Shown here: positions 39,132 to 47,633 of the stretch, in pieces
Layout of the letters: every line of letters starts with the position of its first letter
How positions within the stretch are numbered: position 1 is the stretch's first letter
NCBI RefSeq assembly: GCF_024396695.1
Contig: NZ_CP094359.1
Location: forward strand, 2,325,501 to 2,389,500
DNA length: 64,000 bases
Direction of reading: 5' to 3'
Source: Acidithiobacillus sp. YTS05
GTDB taxonomy: Bacteria; Pseudomonadota; Gammaproteobacteria; Acidithiobacillales; Acidithiobacillaceae
Notes under the pieces: generated by a model
The model's input: only the letters and a program-made list of their open reading frames with translations
Told to the model about the DNA's origin: nothing
The model's database searches: none
Position numbers and translations under genes: made by a program

Positions 39132-40624
39132 GTACGTCTCCCTTCAACCCTCAACTCGAAGTCCACGAGATCACGGCTGACGCCCTCGAAAGCCGTGCGC
39201 AGGACTGTCTGCAGCAAGGCATGCGCTTCCTCATGGCCTGGCATGACTGGGAAGAGGACGATGTCTGTGTCTTGCGCTATCTGCTCAGCCGTCCGGAGAA
39301 CCCACAGTTTCTACTCTTGGAGCTGCGTGCCTCACGACAGATCCCTTCCCTGGCGAAGCTGGTCCCGCTGCTCGGCTGGTACGAGCGGGAGATGCAGGAA
39401 CTGGGTGGAGTGGAGTTCCTGGACCACCCCGAACCCTATCCCTTGGTGATTCACGAGGGCTACCAGCTCGCCGCAGCCCCCCTTGGCCCGCAATACAGCG
39501 GTGAAAGCATCGCCGGCGCCTATGCCCCCCCAACCATGCCCGAGGTTGCCAACGATCAGGTGCAGGACCTCTATTGGGGGCCGGTGCGGGCGGATTTCGT
39601 GGAGACGGGAGAATTTCATTTCTCGTACATCGGCGAAGCGATCCTCCATTATCACCCGCGCCTCTTTTACAAGCATCGGGGCCTGGAAAAGCGCTTTCAG
39701 GGCATGTCCGCGGAGTCGGCCGTGTTCCTCGCCGAGCGCGTATCTGGCGTGGGCAGCGCCTGCCATGCCTTGGCCTACTGCCAGGCTGTCGAGGCAGCCT
39801 GGGGCATCGAAGTGCCGTGGCGGGCACAGTTGCTGCGGGTGATCATCGTGGAGCTCGAGCGTCTTTACAACCATCTCCATTTCTTCGGGCTGCTCGCCAA
39901 AACCACGACGCTCAAAGTCGGCTCGGCCACCGGTCTGCTTCTCGAAGAGCGGGTCAAACAGCTGAACGGCAAGCTCACCGGCTCCCGTTTCCTGCGTGGG
40001 CTGCTCTGCGTAGGCGGATTGCGCCGCGATCTCGCTGCCGAGCATCTGGCCGGCAATCTGGAGAGCTTCATTTACGAAGCCGATGCCTATCTGCAAGACC
40101 TTCACGATACTGCCACTCACCTCGATCGCCTCATGGGTACGGGGGTGCTGCCCAAGCAAGCCGCCTTCGATCAGGGAGCGACCGGCCCGGTAGCGCGCGC
40201 CTCCGGTCTCGATCGAGATCTGCGCCGTGATCATCCCTATGCGGCCTACCCCAAACTGCGCTTCAACGTGCCGGTGCGCGAAAAAGGCGATGCCATGGCC
40301 CGTGCCGAGGTACGCGCCGAATCGTTGCGTGAGGCGTTGGCACTGATCGTGCAGGCATCAGGCCGCCTCAAACCGGGGCCGGTGCGCGCCGACTTCGCCA
40401 TCCCCGACGGCGAGCAGGCGGGGCTTGGTTGGGCAGAAAGCCCGCGCGGTTCCCTGTTGTATGCCGTGCGTATCCGTGCGGGGAAACTACAGCGGGTGAA
40501 GATCAAGTCGCCATCGTTTTCCAACTGGCGGGTCTTTCCCCTCACCGTACACGACACCAACCTGATGGACTATGCCATCAATGAGGCCAGTTTTGGTTTG
40601 ACCATTGCTGGTTGCGATCGCTAG
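39128..40624 (+). CDS. Ehr/hydrogenase-4-like large subunit (HyfG-like, no NiFe ligands)
   Basis: The 498-residue protein is a NuoC-like domain (about residues 1-150) fused to a NuoD/NiFe-large-subunit-like domain, as in HyfG and HycE. The two places where hydrogenases bind nickel and iron lack the cysteines: R-V-S-G-V-G-S-A-C-H stands where R-x-C-G-x-C is expected, and the C-terminus reads T-I-A-G-C-D-R instead of D-P-C-x-x-C. It therefore cannot be an ordinary hydrogenase. This is the defining trait of energy-converting hydrogenase-related (Ehr) complexes, whose electron partners are unknown. It starts with an ATGA overlap on subunit F. Confidence 0.85.
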   Translation: MSTSPFNPQLEVHEITADALESRAQDCLQQGMRFLMAWHDWEEDDVCVLRYLLSRPENPQFLLLELRASRQIPSLAKLVPLLGWYEREMQELGGVEFLDHPEPYPLVIHEGYQLAAAPLGPQYSGESIAGAYAPPTMPEVANDQVQDLYWGPVRADFVETGEFHFSYIGEAILHYHPRLFYKHRGLEKRFQGMSAESAVFLAERVSGVGSACHALAYCQAVEAAWGIEVPWRAQLLRVIIVELERLYNHLHFFGLLAKTTTLKVGSATGLLLEERVKQLNGKLTGSRFLRGLLCVGGLRRDLAAEHLAGNLESFIYEADAYLQDLHDTATHLDRLMGTGVLPKQAAFDQGATGPVARASGLDRDLRRDHPYAAYPKLRFNVPVREKGDAMARAEVRAESLREALALIVQASGRLKPGPVRADFAIPDGEQAGLGWAESPRGSLLYAVRIRAGKLQRVKIKSPSFSNWRVFPLTVHDTNLMDYAINEASFGLTIAGCDR

Positions 40625-40633
40625 GGGGACGAG

Positions 40634-41425
40634 ATGCCATTCTGGACCTGGACAGGAATCAAGAACGGTGTTGCCAGCACCCAATGGCCAGCCCGTGGGC
40701 CAGACGGTCAGGAGGGAGTGCTGGGGATGCCCCGCTGGCAACCCGAGCGCTGCGCGTCGGACTGTCAGTCCTGCGCCGATGCCTGCCCAACGGCGGCCAT
40801 TCACCGCGAAGGCGACGGCATGGGCGTGGATTACGGGCGCTGCATCGTCTGCCAGGCCTGTGTCGAGGCTTGCCCAGAGGAGGCGATGCTGCCCTCGGGG
40901 GACTGGGCCTTTGCCGTGCGTGAGCGCCAGGACCTGCACTGGCAGGCGGCGCTAAACAGCCCTGCCGCCAAGGACTTGCAAAAAAAAGTCGCGCGCAGCC
41001 TGCGGCGCAGCCTGCACATCAAGCACGTGGATGCCGGCTCCTGCAATGGCTGTGAGTCGGAAATCAGCGCCCTCGACAATCCTTTTTATAACCTGCATCG
41101 CCTGGGGATCTTCTTCACCCCCTCACCCCGCTTTGCCGATCTGCTGCTGGTAACCGGACCGGTGACCGCCCCCATGCGTGACCCCCTGCTGGCCACCTGG
41201 GAGGCCATGCCGGAGCCTCGCATGGTACTTGCCGTCGGCACCTGTGCGGTCTCCGGGGCACCCATGGATGCTGGCTATGCCGGCGGGCATGGTCTGGACG
41301 GCGTGCTGTCAGTGGACGTCTGGTTGCCTGGCTGCCCGCCCAATCCGGCGGCCCTCATCCATGCCCTGCTCCTGCTCCTGGAGCGGCAGCCACAGTGGGT
41401 GGAAGGAGGTCATTATGTTGACTAG
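40634..41425 (+). CDS. Fused ferredoxin-small subunit (HyfH-HyfI-like)
   Basis: The 263-residue protein is a fusion. Residues about 35-100 carry two [4Fe-4S] motifs, CASDCQSCADACP and CIVCQACVEACP, as in HyfH/NuoI. The first has an unusual C-x3-C at its start. Residues about 130-255 form a NuoB/HyfI-like small subunit with all four ligands for a proximal cluster (SCNGCE, GTCAVSG, GCPPNP). Electrons could thus pass along three clusters to the large subunit. In E. coli hydrogenase-4 these are two genes. The start has a GGGGGA site, and the gene overlaps the next by 11 bp. Confidence 0.85.
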   Translation: MPFWTWTGIKNGVASTQWPARGPDGQEGVLGMPRWQPERCASDCQSCADACPTAAIHREGDGMGVDYGRCIVCQACVEACPEEAMLPSGDWAFAVRERQDLHWQAALNSPAAKDLQKKVARSLRRSLHIKHVDAGSCNGCESEISALDNPFYNLHRLGIFFTPSPRFADLLLVTGPVTAPMRDPLLATWEAMPEPRMVLAVGTCAVSGAPMDAGYAGGHGLDGVLSVDVWLPGCPPNPAALIHALLLLLERQPQWVEGGHYVD

Positions 41426-43373
41426 TTTCGCCATCGCCGTTCTGTTCCTTCTGCTGACGATTCCCTTGGGGCTGCTGCGTCTGTCGGTTCTGGCACGGCT
41501 GACGGTGCTGGCCGGCAGCATTGCCATTGTGGTGGGCAGTGCCCTAGCCTTACCCCAGTCTCAGCAAGCGGCAGTGCTCTGGTCCTTGAGCGCAAAGCAG
41601 GTGCGCTGGATGTTGCAACCGGCGGCGGCCTGGCTGCTCTTTTTTGGGGCGCTGGCGGCCGTTGCGGCCTTTCTTTCGCCTTGCCGGGCGCGCCGCCCGC
41701 ACCTGTGGTATGCCGGCGCCGCGGTTGCCTTGCTGGGCAGCCTTGGCGTGGCCGGCCTGCAGGAAGGCATCGCCTTTTTGATCGCCTGGGAATTCCTCAG
41801 CTTTGGCGGGGCCATTCTGTTGCTGGCGGATCGCGGCGAGGCCGTGGAACGTTCGGGGCTGGCCAATCTCTACATGCTGGCCTTGCTGGAAATCGGGGCG
41901 GTGGCGCTGCTGCTCTGCGTGCTACTGCTTGGCGCCAGCGATACGCAGTTTTCCACCTGGGCCGCAAGCTGGGCGCAGTACCCCAATACTGCCTTTGGCA
42001 TTGCCGTGCTCTTTATCATTGGTTTTGGCGCGAAACTGGGCCTGCTGCCCTTCTACGAATGGTATCCCGGAGCCTACGGCAGCGGCACCGGCGCTTCCGG
42101 AGCCCTGCTTTCCGGTATCGTGCTGAATGTCGCTTTTTTTGCCCTGGGACGGGCCATCCTCGACTGGCTACCCGTTGCCTCGGCCACCAGCACGGGTATC
42201 CTGCTCGTCGCCGTCGGCACCGTATCGTCCATCCTCGCTATTCTCTATGCCTTTCAACAGGATGATTGGCGTCGTCTGCTCTCCTTTTCGACGGCAGAGA
42301 ATGCCGGCCTGGCCGTGGTGGCGCTGGGTGCTGCCTCGCTCTTTCGTGCCGAGGGCTTTGTCGCACTGAGCACCCTGGCCTGGACCGTGGGCCTGATTCA
42401 CCTGGGAGGCCATAGCCTCGCCAAGGGCAGCATGATGCTGTCGGCGGATCGTGCTGCCGACGTCAAGGGTGACTATCAGATCGCACAAAGCCGGATACTG
42501 GCCCTGGCCCCCTGGACACTGGGTCTCGGGGCGGTACTGGGGGCTATGAGTCTAGCCGCCATGCCCCCCACCGCTGGTTTTGCCGGCGAGTGGTATCTCT
42601 TTCAGACCGTCTTTCAGGACTTCCATTTACACAATACCGCCGCACGGATTGCCCTTGCCCTGGGCGGAGCCGGACTGGCGCTGACCGCCGCCATCGCCCT
42701 GGCGACCATGATCAAGGTCTTTGGTGTCGGACTCTTGGGCGGTGGGGAGGCGCGTCGGCGTCCTGGCGGCACCTGGCCCGTCCTCCTGTTGGGTCTTCTC
42801 GTTCTGCTCTATGCCGTGGTCCTGCCCTGGAGCCTGCACTGGCTGCGCTTTGCCCATTGGCCAGCTGACCCCCAGGCCGTCCAGGCCATGACCCAAGGGC
42901 CCATTCTCATTCCGCTGCGCTTCCACTTTGCCTTCATTTCGCCGCCCTTGCTCTTACTGGTGGGGCTGCTCTTTGCCTTGCTACCCGTGGGTCTCATCGT
43001 TTGGGGCCATTTGCGACAAGGCCGGCGACGGGTACCGGTCTGGGCCCACGGCCTGCGTCAAGTACCGGCGCAAAATGCCGTCACGGCGCTTGCCTTCGCC
43101 AATGCCCTGCGGGTGTTCTACAGCTTCGTGTATCGGCCTACGAACGATCTGCAGCGGCAACATCGCGGGCGGGAATATTTTGTGCGCGAGCTGCATTTTA
43201 ATTACAGCGAGGCACCATTTTTTGGGCCGTGGCTCTTTCGTCCCGTGGTGAGGCTGACACAGATTTTGGCAGACCGCATCGGACTCGCCCTGCAAAATGG
43301 CTCATTGAATGCCTACTTAGCATATATCGGTCTCTTGCTTTTGGTGATTTTTGCCAGTGTTTTTTATGTTTGA
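41415..43373 (+). CDS. Ehr/hydrogenase-4-like membrane subunit B (HyfB/NuoL-like)
   Basis: The 652-residue protein has 14-16 membrane segments. It has FLIAWEFLSFGGAILLLAD with the channel glutamate, KLGLLPFYEWYPGAYGSGTGASGALLSG, and DDWRRLLSFSTAENAGL, all typical of HyfB-type antiporter-like subunits. It would be a second ion pump beside subunit F. The ATG at 41415 follows the very strong GGAAGGAGGT at 41401-41410. Only 18 bp separate it from crcB, so crcB is in the same transcript. Confidence 0.87.
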   Translation: MLTSFAIAVLFLLLTIPLGLLRLSVLARLTVLAGSIAIVVGSALALPQSQQAAVLWSLSAKQVRWMLQPAAAWLLFFGALAAVAAFLSPCRARRPHLWYAGAAVALLGSLGVAGLQEGIAFLIAWEFLSFGGAILLLADRGEAVERSGLANLYMLALLEIGAVALLLCVLLLGASDTQFSTWAASWAQYPNTAFGIAVLFIIGFGAKLGLLPFYEWYPGAYGSGTGASGALLSGIVLNVAFFALGRAILDWLPVASATSTGILLVAVGTVSSILAILYAFQQDDWRRLLSFSTAENAGLAVVALGAASLFRAEGFVALSTLAWTVGLIHLGGHSLAKGSMMLSADRAADVKGDYQIAQSRILALAPWTLGLGAVLGAMSLAAMPPTAGFAGEWYLFQTVFQDFHLHNTAARIALALGGAGLALTAAIALATMIKVFGVGLLGGGEARRRPGGTWPVLLLGLLVLLYAVVLPWSLHWLRFAHWPADPQAVQAMTQGPILIPLRFHFAFISPPLLLLVGLLFALLPVGLIVWGHLRQGRRRVPVWAHGLRQVPAQNAVTALAFANALRVFYSFVYRPTNDLQRQHRGREYFVRELHFNYSEAPFFGPWLFRPVVRLTQILADRIGLALQNGSLNAYLAYIGLLLLVIFASVFYV

Positions 43374-43391
43374 GGATAAGGAGAAAAATAG

Positions 43392-43769
43392 ATGTTCGCC
43401 ACGTTTGGGTTCATAGCGCTTTTTGCCATTCTTGGCGCCTGGGCCCGCTATGGACAGTCGCTACTGGTGCAGACAGTGTTTGGCCGGAATTTTCCCTGGG
43501 CCACCCTCAGCATCAATGTGATGGGATGTTTCATCATGGGATTTCTGTTTTTCGAAACTTTGGAACGAATCTCTCTGAGCCCCGAATTGCGCACCGGTAT
43601 GCTCACCGGCGGCCTGGGCGCCTACACCACGTTTTCCACCTTTTCCCTGGAGACGTTGGTGCTCTTTGAAAATGGCGAGCCGGTGAAGGGCTTACTGTAT
43701 ATGTTCTCTTCCCTGTTTTTGTGTGTGGCAGCGGCCTTTGCCGGTGCCTGGATTTCGCGCAGCATCTGA
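43392..43769 (+). CDS. crcB: Fluoride ion channel CrcB/Fluc
   Basis: CrcB proteins are small dual-topology dimeric fluoride channels that release cytoplasmic fluoride. The 125-residue protein has four membrane segments, GAWARYG in the first, the conserved SINVMGCF asparagine, and GGLGAYTTFSTFSLET, which contains the TFSTF phenylalanine/threonine track for fluoride. AAGGAG precedes the ATG. It is the seventh gene after the fluoride riboswitch, without any internal terminator that I can see. Confidence 0.95.
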   Translation: MFATFGFIALFAILGAWARYGQSLLVQTVFGRNFPWATLSINVMGCFIMGFLFFETLERISLSPELRTGMLTGGLGAYTTFSTFSLETLVLFENGEPVKGLLYMFSSLFLCVAAAFAGAWISRSI

Positions 43770-43779
43770 GAGGTGAAGC

Positions 43780-44094
43780 ATGACGACGGTATCGGTAGTA
43801 CGCGTGTATATCAAAGAGGGTGACAAACACGACGGGCACAATCTCATGGAAGAGATTTTTCGCATGCTGCATGACCAATACAAGGTCCATGGCGTAACGG
43901 CCTTCCGGGGCATTGCCGGCTTTGGCAGCAAGGGGACAGTCCATGCCGATGACGTGCTGCGACTGAATGTGCATCTCCCCTTGGTTCTGGAATTTTTCGA
44001 CGAGCCGGAGACCGTGGATGCGGTCATGCCGCGCCTGCAAGAGCTGGTGCCCGGCAACCACATCCTGCGCTGGGAAGCGGAGTGTGGCTGCTAG
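43780..44094 (+). CDS. DUF190 PII-like protein
   Basis: The 104-residue protein has the ferredoxin-like alpha/beta pattern of DUF190, a family related to PII signalling proteins and often found next to crcB. Recognisable parts are VRVYIKEGDKH, the LMEEIFRMLHDQYKVHGVTAFRGIAGFG loop and a C-terminal strand. It may bind a nucleotide or anion and adjust CrcB or the membrane complex, but this is inference. A GAGAGGTGAAGC site precedes the ATG, 10 bp after crcB. Confidence 0.85.
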   Translation: MTTVSVVRVYIKEGDKHDGHNLMEEIFRMLHDQYKVHGVTAFRGIAGFGSKGTVHADDVLRLNVHLPLVLEFFDEPETVDAVMPRLQELVPGNHILRWEAECGC

Positions 44095-44489
44095 TGAACC
44101 ACCACTACTGTCCGCTCTGCTACGCGGAAATTCCCATCGGCAGCCAGATCTGCCCGGCTTGCGGGCGGGACATCGAGGCGTGGGAGCGCAACACCCCCTA
44201 TTTTGATCGCCTGGTCTGGGCGCTGCGCAATCCGCACTCCGAGGTGCGCATGGGCGCCATCCTCAGCCTGCAGAATCAGGGTCGGGCAGAGGCCGCCGTC
44301 CCCCTCGCCGAGTGTGCCCTGCAGTCCGACGTGGATGTGGTACAGGGTCTGGCGGTGGTAGAGGCCATCACCCGCTTGCCCAACGGCGCGGAAAAGTTGC
44401 AGGCACTTTCACTGCTCGAAAAACATCCCGCGCACAGTGTGCGGGAAGCGGCCCAGAGCACGCAAAACAAAGGAGGCTCAGCAGGATAG
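44094..44489 (+). CDS. Zinc-ribbon plus HEAT-like repeat protein
   Basis: The 131-residue protein starts with a zinc ribbon, CPLC and CPAC separated by ten residues, then has two or three HEAT-like helical repeats (NPHSEVRMGAILSLQNQG, SDVDVVQGLAVVEAI, PAHSVREAAQS). It probably binds a protein partner; I cannot name it. The GTG at 44094 overlaps the DUF190 stop (TAGTG). A GTG at 44082 would add four residues. Position suggests it is the last gene of the fluoride-responsive operon. Confidence 0.65.
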   Translation: MNHHYCPLCYAEIPIGSQICPACGRDIEAWERNTPYFDRLVWALRNPHSEVRMGAILSLQNQGRAEAAVPLAECALQSDVDVVQGLAVVEAITRLPNGAEKLQALSLLEKHPAHSVREAAQSTQNKGGSAG

Positions 44490-44592
44490 TCGTTCCAACA
44501 CGGCAAAAACGCGCAGCCTTCCCTATACTGATAAGGCGCATACGATGCGTCACCCGCTAGATTTTCGGAAATTTTGATACAAGGAGAAGCGA

Positions 44593-45849
44593 GTGGATCT
44601 ACGTAAAAACTTTCTTGACCATGTCAAAAATGGCCTCAACGGCCATCCGCTACCGCTACGGATCATTTTCTGGGACGATCACAGCTACGATTTTGCCGAC
44701 GAGCCCATCGTCACCATGCGGCTCAAATCCGCCAAAATCATCACCAGCCTGCTCGTGGGGAGCACCCTGGATGTGTTGGGGGAGGCCTATGTGCAAGGCG
44801 AGTTGGATCTGGAGGGACGCTATCAGGATATCCTTGCCGTGGCCGAGGGCCTGAGCAATGCCTTCCCCAAGAAAAAGTCTTCAAAAACCGGCCTCATTCG
44901 CAAGGCCCTGCACAGCAAGAGCAAGGACCAAGAGGCCATCCACTATCACTACGATGTCTCCAACGACTTCTATCAACTCTGGCTCGACCGCAACATGGTC
45001 TACTCCTGCGGCTACTTCAAAACCGGCGAAGAAGACATCGACACCGCCCAGGAGCAAAAACTCGACCACATCTGTCGCAAGCTACATTTGCAGCCGGGCG
45101 AGAGACTTCTCGACATCGGCTGCGGCTGGGGCGGGCTGCTGAGCTGGGCGGCCCGCCATTATGGCATACAGGGCGTGGGCGTGACCCTGAGCGAAGAGCA
45201 GTATGCCTTGGCCAAGGAGCGGATGGAGCGCGAGGGCCTGGCCGACAAAGTCGAGATCCGCCTGCAGGATTATCGGGACATTCCCGAACGGGAATACTTC
45301 GACAAGGTCAGTTCCATCGGCATGTTTGAACATGTGGGGCGCGCCAAGCTCCCTGAATATTTCGATGTCATCCAGCGGGTACTGAAGGAAGGCGGCTGGG
45401 TCATGAATCACGGCATCACCGCCGCCAGTCAGGATGACGAGGGTGGTCACCACTCCGGCAGTGACTTCATCGACAAATACGTCTTTCCCGATGGCGAAAT
45501 TCCCCATTTATGGCGGGTGGTACGGGACATGGCCGGAGCCAATCTCGAAGTACTGGATGTCGAAAACCTGCGCCCTCATTACGCCCAGACCCTCATCCAC
45601 TGGGTACGGCGCCTGGAGGCACATAAGGAAGAAGCCATTGCCATGGTCGGCGAGACCCGTTACCGCATCTGGGCCATCTACATGGCCGGCTGCGCCTACG
45701 GCTTCTGGCGCAACTGGTCGGCCCTGCACCAGGTGCTGGCGGTCAAACAGAGTGGCGAGGAACTGACCCCGCGCCCCTGGGAGCGACGCTACCAATATGT
45801 CGACAACGACCCCTTCCGTCTGGCCGAGCCGGAGTGGGGGGATCTATGA
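44593..45849 (+). CDS. cfa: Cyclopropane-fatty-acyl-phospholipid synthase family protein
   Basis: This SAM-dependent enzyme converts unsaturated fatty acids in membrane phospholipids to cyclopropane fatty acids, a known acid-stress adaptation. The 418-residue protein has the SAM-binding DIGCGWGGLLSWAARHYG, the phospholipid-contact YDVSNDFYQLWLD segment, and FDKVSSIGMFEHVG of the family. A GTG start at 44593 lies 6 bases after AAGGAGA. The phosphatase gene that follows overlaps it by ATGA. Confidence 0.93.
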   Translation: MDLRKNFLDHVKNGLNGHPLPLRIIFWDDHSYDFADEPIVTMRLKSAKIITSLLVGSTLDVLGEAYVQGELDLEGRYQDILAVAEGLSNAFPKKKSSKTGLIRKALHSKSKDQEAIHYHYDVSNDFYQLWLDRNMVYSCGYFKTGEEDIDTAQEQKLDHICRKLHLQPGERLLDIGCGWGGLLSWAARHYGIQGVGVTLSEEQYALAKERMEREGLADKVEIRLQDYRDIPEREYFDKVSSIGMFEHVGRAKLPEYFDVIQRVLKEGGWVMNHGITAASQDDEGGHHSGSDFIDKYVFPDGEIPHLWRVVRDMAGANLEVLDVENLRPHYAQTLIHWVRRLEAHKEEAIAMVGETRYRIWAIYMAGCAYGFWRNWSALHQVLAVKQSGEELTPRPWERRYQYVDNDPFRLAEPEWGDL

Positions 45850-46433
45850 AGCACGAAAAGATCCGCTCCATCACCATGGTCCGGCATGGGGAGACGGAAT
45901 GGTCGAAAAGCGGGCAACACACCTCCAGCACGGATATCGATCTCACCGAGGAAGGGCGGGAACAGGCAAAGGCTCTGTGGACCCACTTTGCCGAGGGGGA
46001 ACACCATTTCGATGGAATCTACACCAGTCCGCTGCGACGGGCGCGGCACACCGCCGTGCTCGCCGGCTTCGCGCCAGAGGCCCACGAGGCCCTGTACGAG
46101 TGGCGCTACGGCCGCTACGAGGGCAAAACTACCCCGGAAATCCATCAGGAAAATCCCGACTGGACCATCTTTCGCTGCGGTGCACCCGAGGGCGAGAACG
46201 GCGAGCAGGTGCAGGAGCGCTGCCGGCAGCTGCTCCAGGATTGGGAGGATGCAGGACACGAACATGTCCTATGCTTTGCCCACGGCCACATTCTGCGCGC
46301 CCTTGCCTGTTGCTGGCTGGGGCTGGGTCTGGAATTTGGCGACCATTTACATCTGGATGCCGCCAGCATCTCCCGACTGGGCTGGGAGCATACCAGCCCG
46401 GCCATCGTCTTGTGGAACCAACGACTAGCCTGA
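45846..46433 (+). CDS. Histidine phosphatase family protein (GpmB/CobC-like)
   Basis: The 195-residue protein is of the histidine phosphatase superfamily, with the catalytic MVRHGETEW near the N-terminus, SPLRRARHTA, the acid residue in YEWRYGRYEG, and the second histidine in CFAHGHILRAL. Members act on phosphoglycerate, sugar phosphates, alpha-ribazole phosphate or protein substrates; which applies here is not visible. It overlaps cfa by ATGA, so the two are co-translated. Confidence 0.88.
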   Translation: MKHEKIRSITMVRHGETEWSKSGQHTSSTDIDLTEEGREQAKALWTHFAEGEHHFDGIYTSPLRRARHTAVLAGFAPEAHEALYEWRYGRYEGKTTPEIHQENPDWTIFRCGAPEGENGEQVQERCRQLLQDWEDAGHEHVLCFAHGHILRALACCWLGLGLEFGDHLHLDAASISRLGWEHTSPAIVLWNQRLA

Positions 46434-46513
46434 GATAGCGTCAATCCACGAACACAGTTCCGGACACGCTGTACTACACTTATCTTGTGTCAGACAGAAA
46501 GGAGGCATTGCCC

Positions 46514-46708
46514 ATGAAATTGGTAGAATCTCCCTCCGATACCTTGCGTATCGAATTTGCCAAGAAAGACCTCAACAAGATCGTCGAGCCGATCATCAAA
46601 AATGCCGAGCAGTTTTCCGCCGTCCCGCTGGATATGGTCTATTTGCTTGGTGAGCAGGACTACCGTATCGACGACCATTTCCAGCAACCGAAAGGCGTGT
46701 TTGATTGA
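46514..46708 (+). CDS. Small protein of unknown function
   Basis: The 64-residue product has no membrane segment or known motif. It starts at ATG 46514 after a strong AAAGGAGG site (46497-46504), and the next small gene follows 10 bp later with an equally strong site, so both look real. The charged N-terminal half suggests a helical protein. A GTG at 46487 could extend it by nine residues, but the Shine-Dalgarno would then lie inside the gene. Confidence 0.55.
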   Translation: MKLVESPSDTLRIEFAKKDLNKIVEPIIKNAEQFSAVPLDMVYLLGEQDYRIDDHFQQPKGVFD

Positions 46709-46718
46709 GGAGGCCCGT

Positions 46719-46922
46719 ATGAAGATCATTCGTGAAGATGCAGAGAGTACCACTCTGGAAATGAGCATGGAAGAAGCGCAGGAAATTGCGGCGCAACTGG
46801 ACAAGAATGCGAAAATCGTTGGCGCCGCGGGTGCGGAACTACGGAAATTGTTGCCCGATCCCGTGCCCAGCGCAGGCGGAACACCTCGTTATGAGTATGA
46901 CGAACCAGAGGACTTGCGGTAA
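46719..46922 (+). CDS. Small acidic protein of unknown function
   Basis: The 67-residue product is acidic, with a central helix (EEAQEIAAQLDKNAKIVGAA) and a flexible tail ending YEYDEPEDLR. The ATG has GAGGAGG at 46706-46712. It is probably co-transcribed with the preceding small gene and with the host-attachment-family gene that follows 36 bp later. Family not recognised. Confidence 0.55.
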   Translation: MKIIREDAESTTLEMSMEEAQEIAAQLDKNAKIVGAAGAELRKLLPDPVPSAGGTPRYEYDEPEDLR

Positions 46923-46958
46923 GGATGAGAGAGTAGCGGATACACAAAGGGAAAAAAT

Positions 46959-47414
46959 ATGGGAGCCAAAACCTGGATCCTGGTGGCCAATGGCAGCAGC
47001 GCCAAACTCTACCAGCGACATACTTCGTTGCAGATGCCGGAATATTTGCGCGCCTGGAGCCACGAGGACAGCCGCAAACACGCTGCGGATCTGATCGCCG
47101 ACAGCGCCGCTGGTCGCAGTCAGCAAAGCTTCGCCCACGGCGCTCGCCCGGCCATCGAACCCCAGAGCAGCGCCAAGGAGAATGAAAAGCAGGATTTTGC
47201 CGCCGAGCTGGGCAGCTTCCTCAACGAGGAACGCAAGCAGGGTGCATTCGAGGCGCTGATTCTGGTTGCCTCACCCGAGTTTCTCGGCCTGCTGCGCGAG
47301 GCGCTGGATCATCCCAGTCAGGCATCCCTGACACTCAGCGTCGCCAAAGACTACACCCATGCCAGCGCCGAGGAGCTGCTGCGGCATATCAACGAGCATC
47401 AGGAAAAACCCTAG
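46959..47414 (+). CDS. Host-attachment/eRF1-like family protein
   Basis: The 151-residue protein resembles the family annotated as 'host attachment protein', known from plant-associated bacteria and widespread elsewhere. Features are the TWILVANGSSAKLY start, the middle segment RSQQSFAHGARPAIEP, and EALILVASPEFLGLLREAL followed by a final helix pair. It is related in fold to a domain of release factor eRF1; its biochemical function is unknown and the name should not be read as a host interaction. No signal peptide. The 47415-47633 gap behind it shows no clear feature. Confidence 0.75.
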   Translation: MGAKTWILVANGSSAKLYQRHTSLQMPEYLRAWSHEDSRKHAADLIADSAAGRSQQSFAHGARPAIEPQSSAKENEKQDFAAELGSFLNEERKQGAFEALILVASPEFLGLLREALDHPSQASLTLSVAKDYTHASAEELLRHINEHQEKP

Positions 47415-47633
47415 GGACGTCGGTACGCCCCACGGTGCTGTTAGCAAAAGCGGAATCGTTGGCCAGAATGTCCACTGCGGGTAACACGGCAGTGCCGCCA
47501 GTACTGGGACGATCGCACGCATTTGACAGCGCCCTGTAGTGAGCGGTGATCGGTTCCGTCTTTCTACCGTCCGAATACCTGCATACCTGCGCTTTTACCG
47601 CTCGGTCAGAAACAGCTTGCGGATAGCCTGCCT

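Noticed and set aside
36037-43373. A hydrogen-producing hydrogenase-4/formate hydrogenlyase operon
   Set aside because: The large subunit lacks all four NiFe cysteines, and no hydrogenase maturation genes are in the window.
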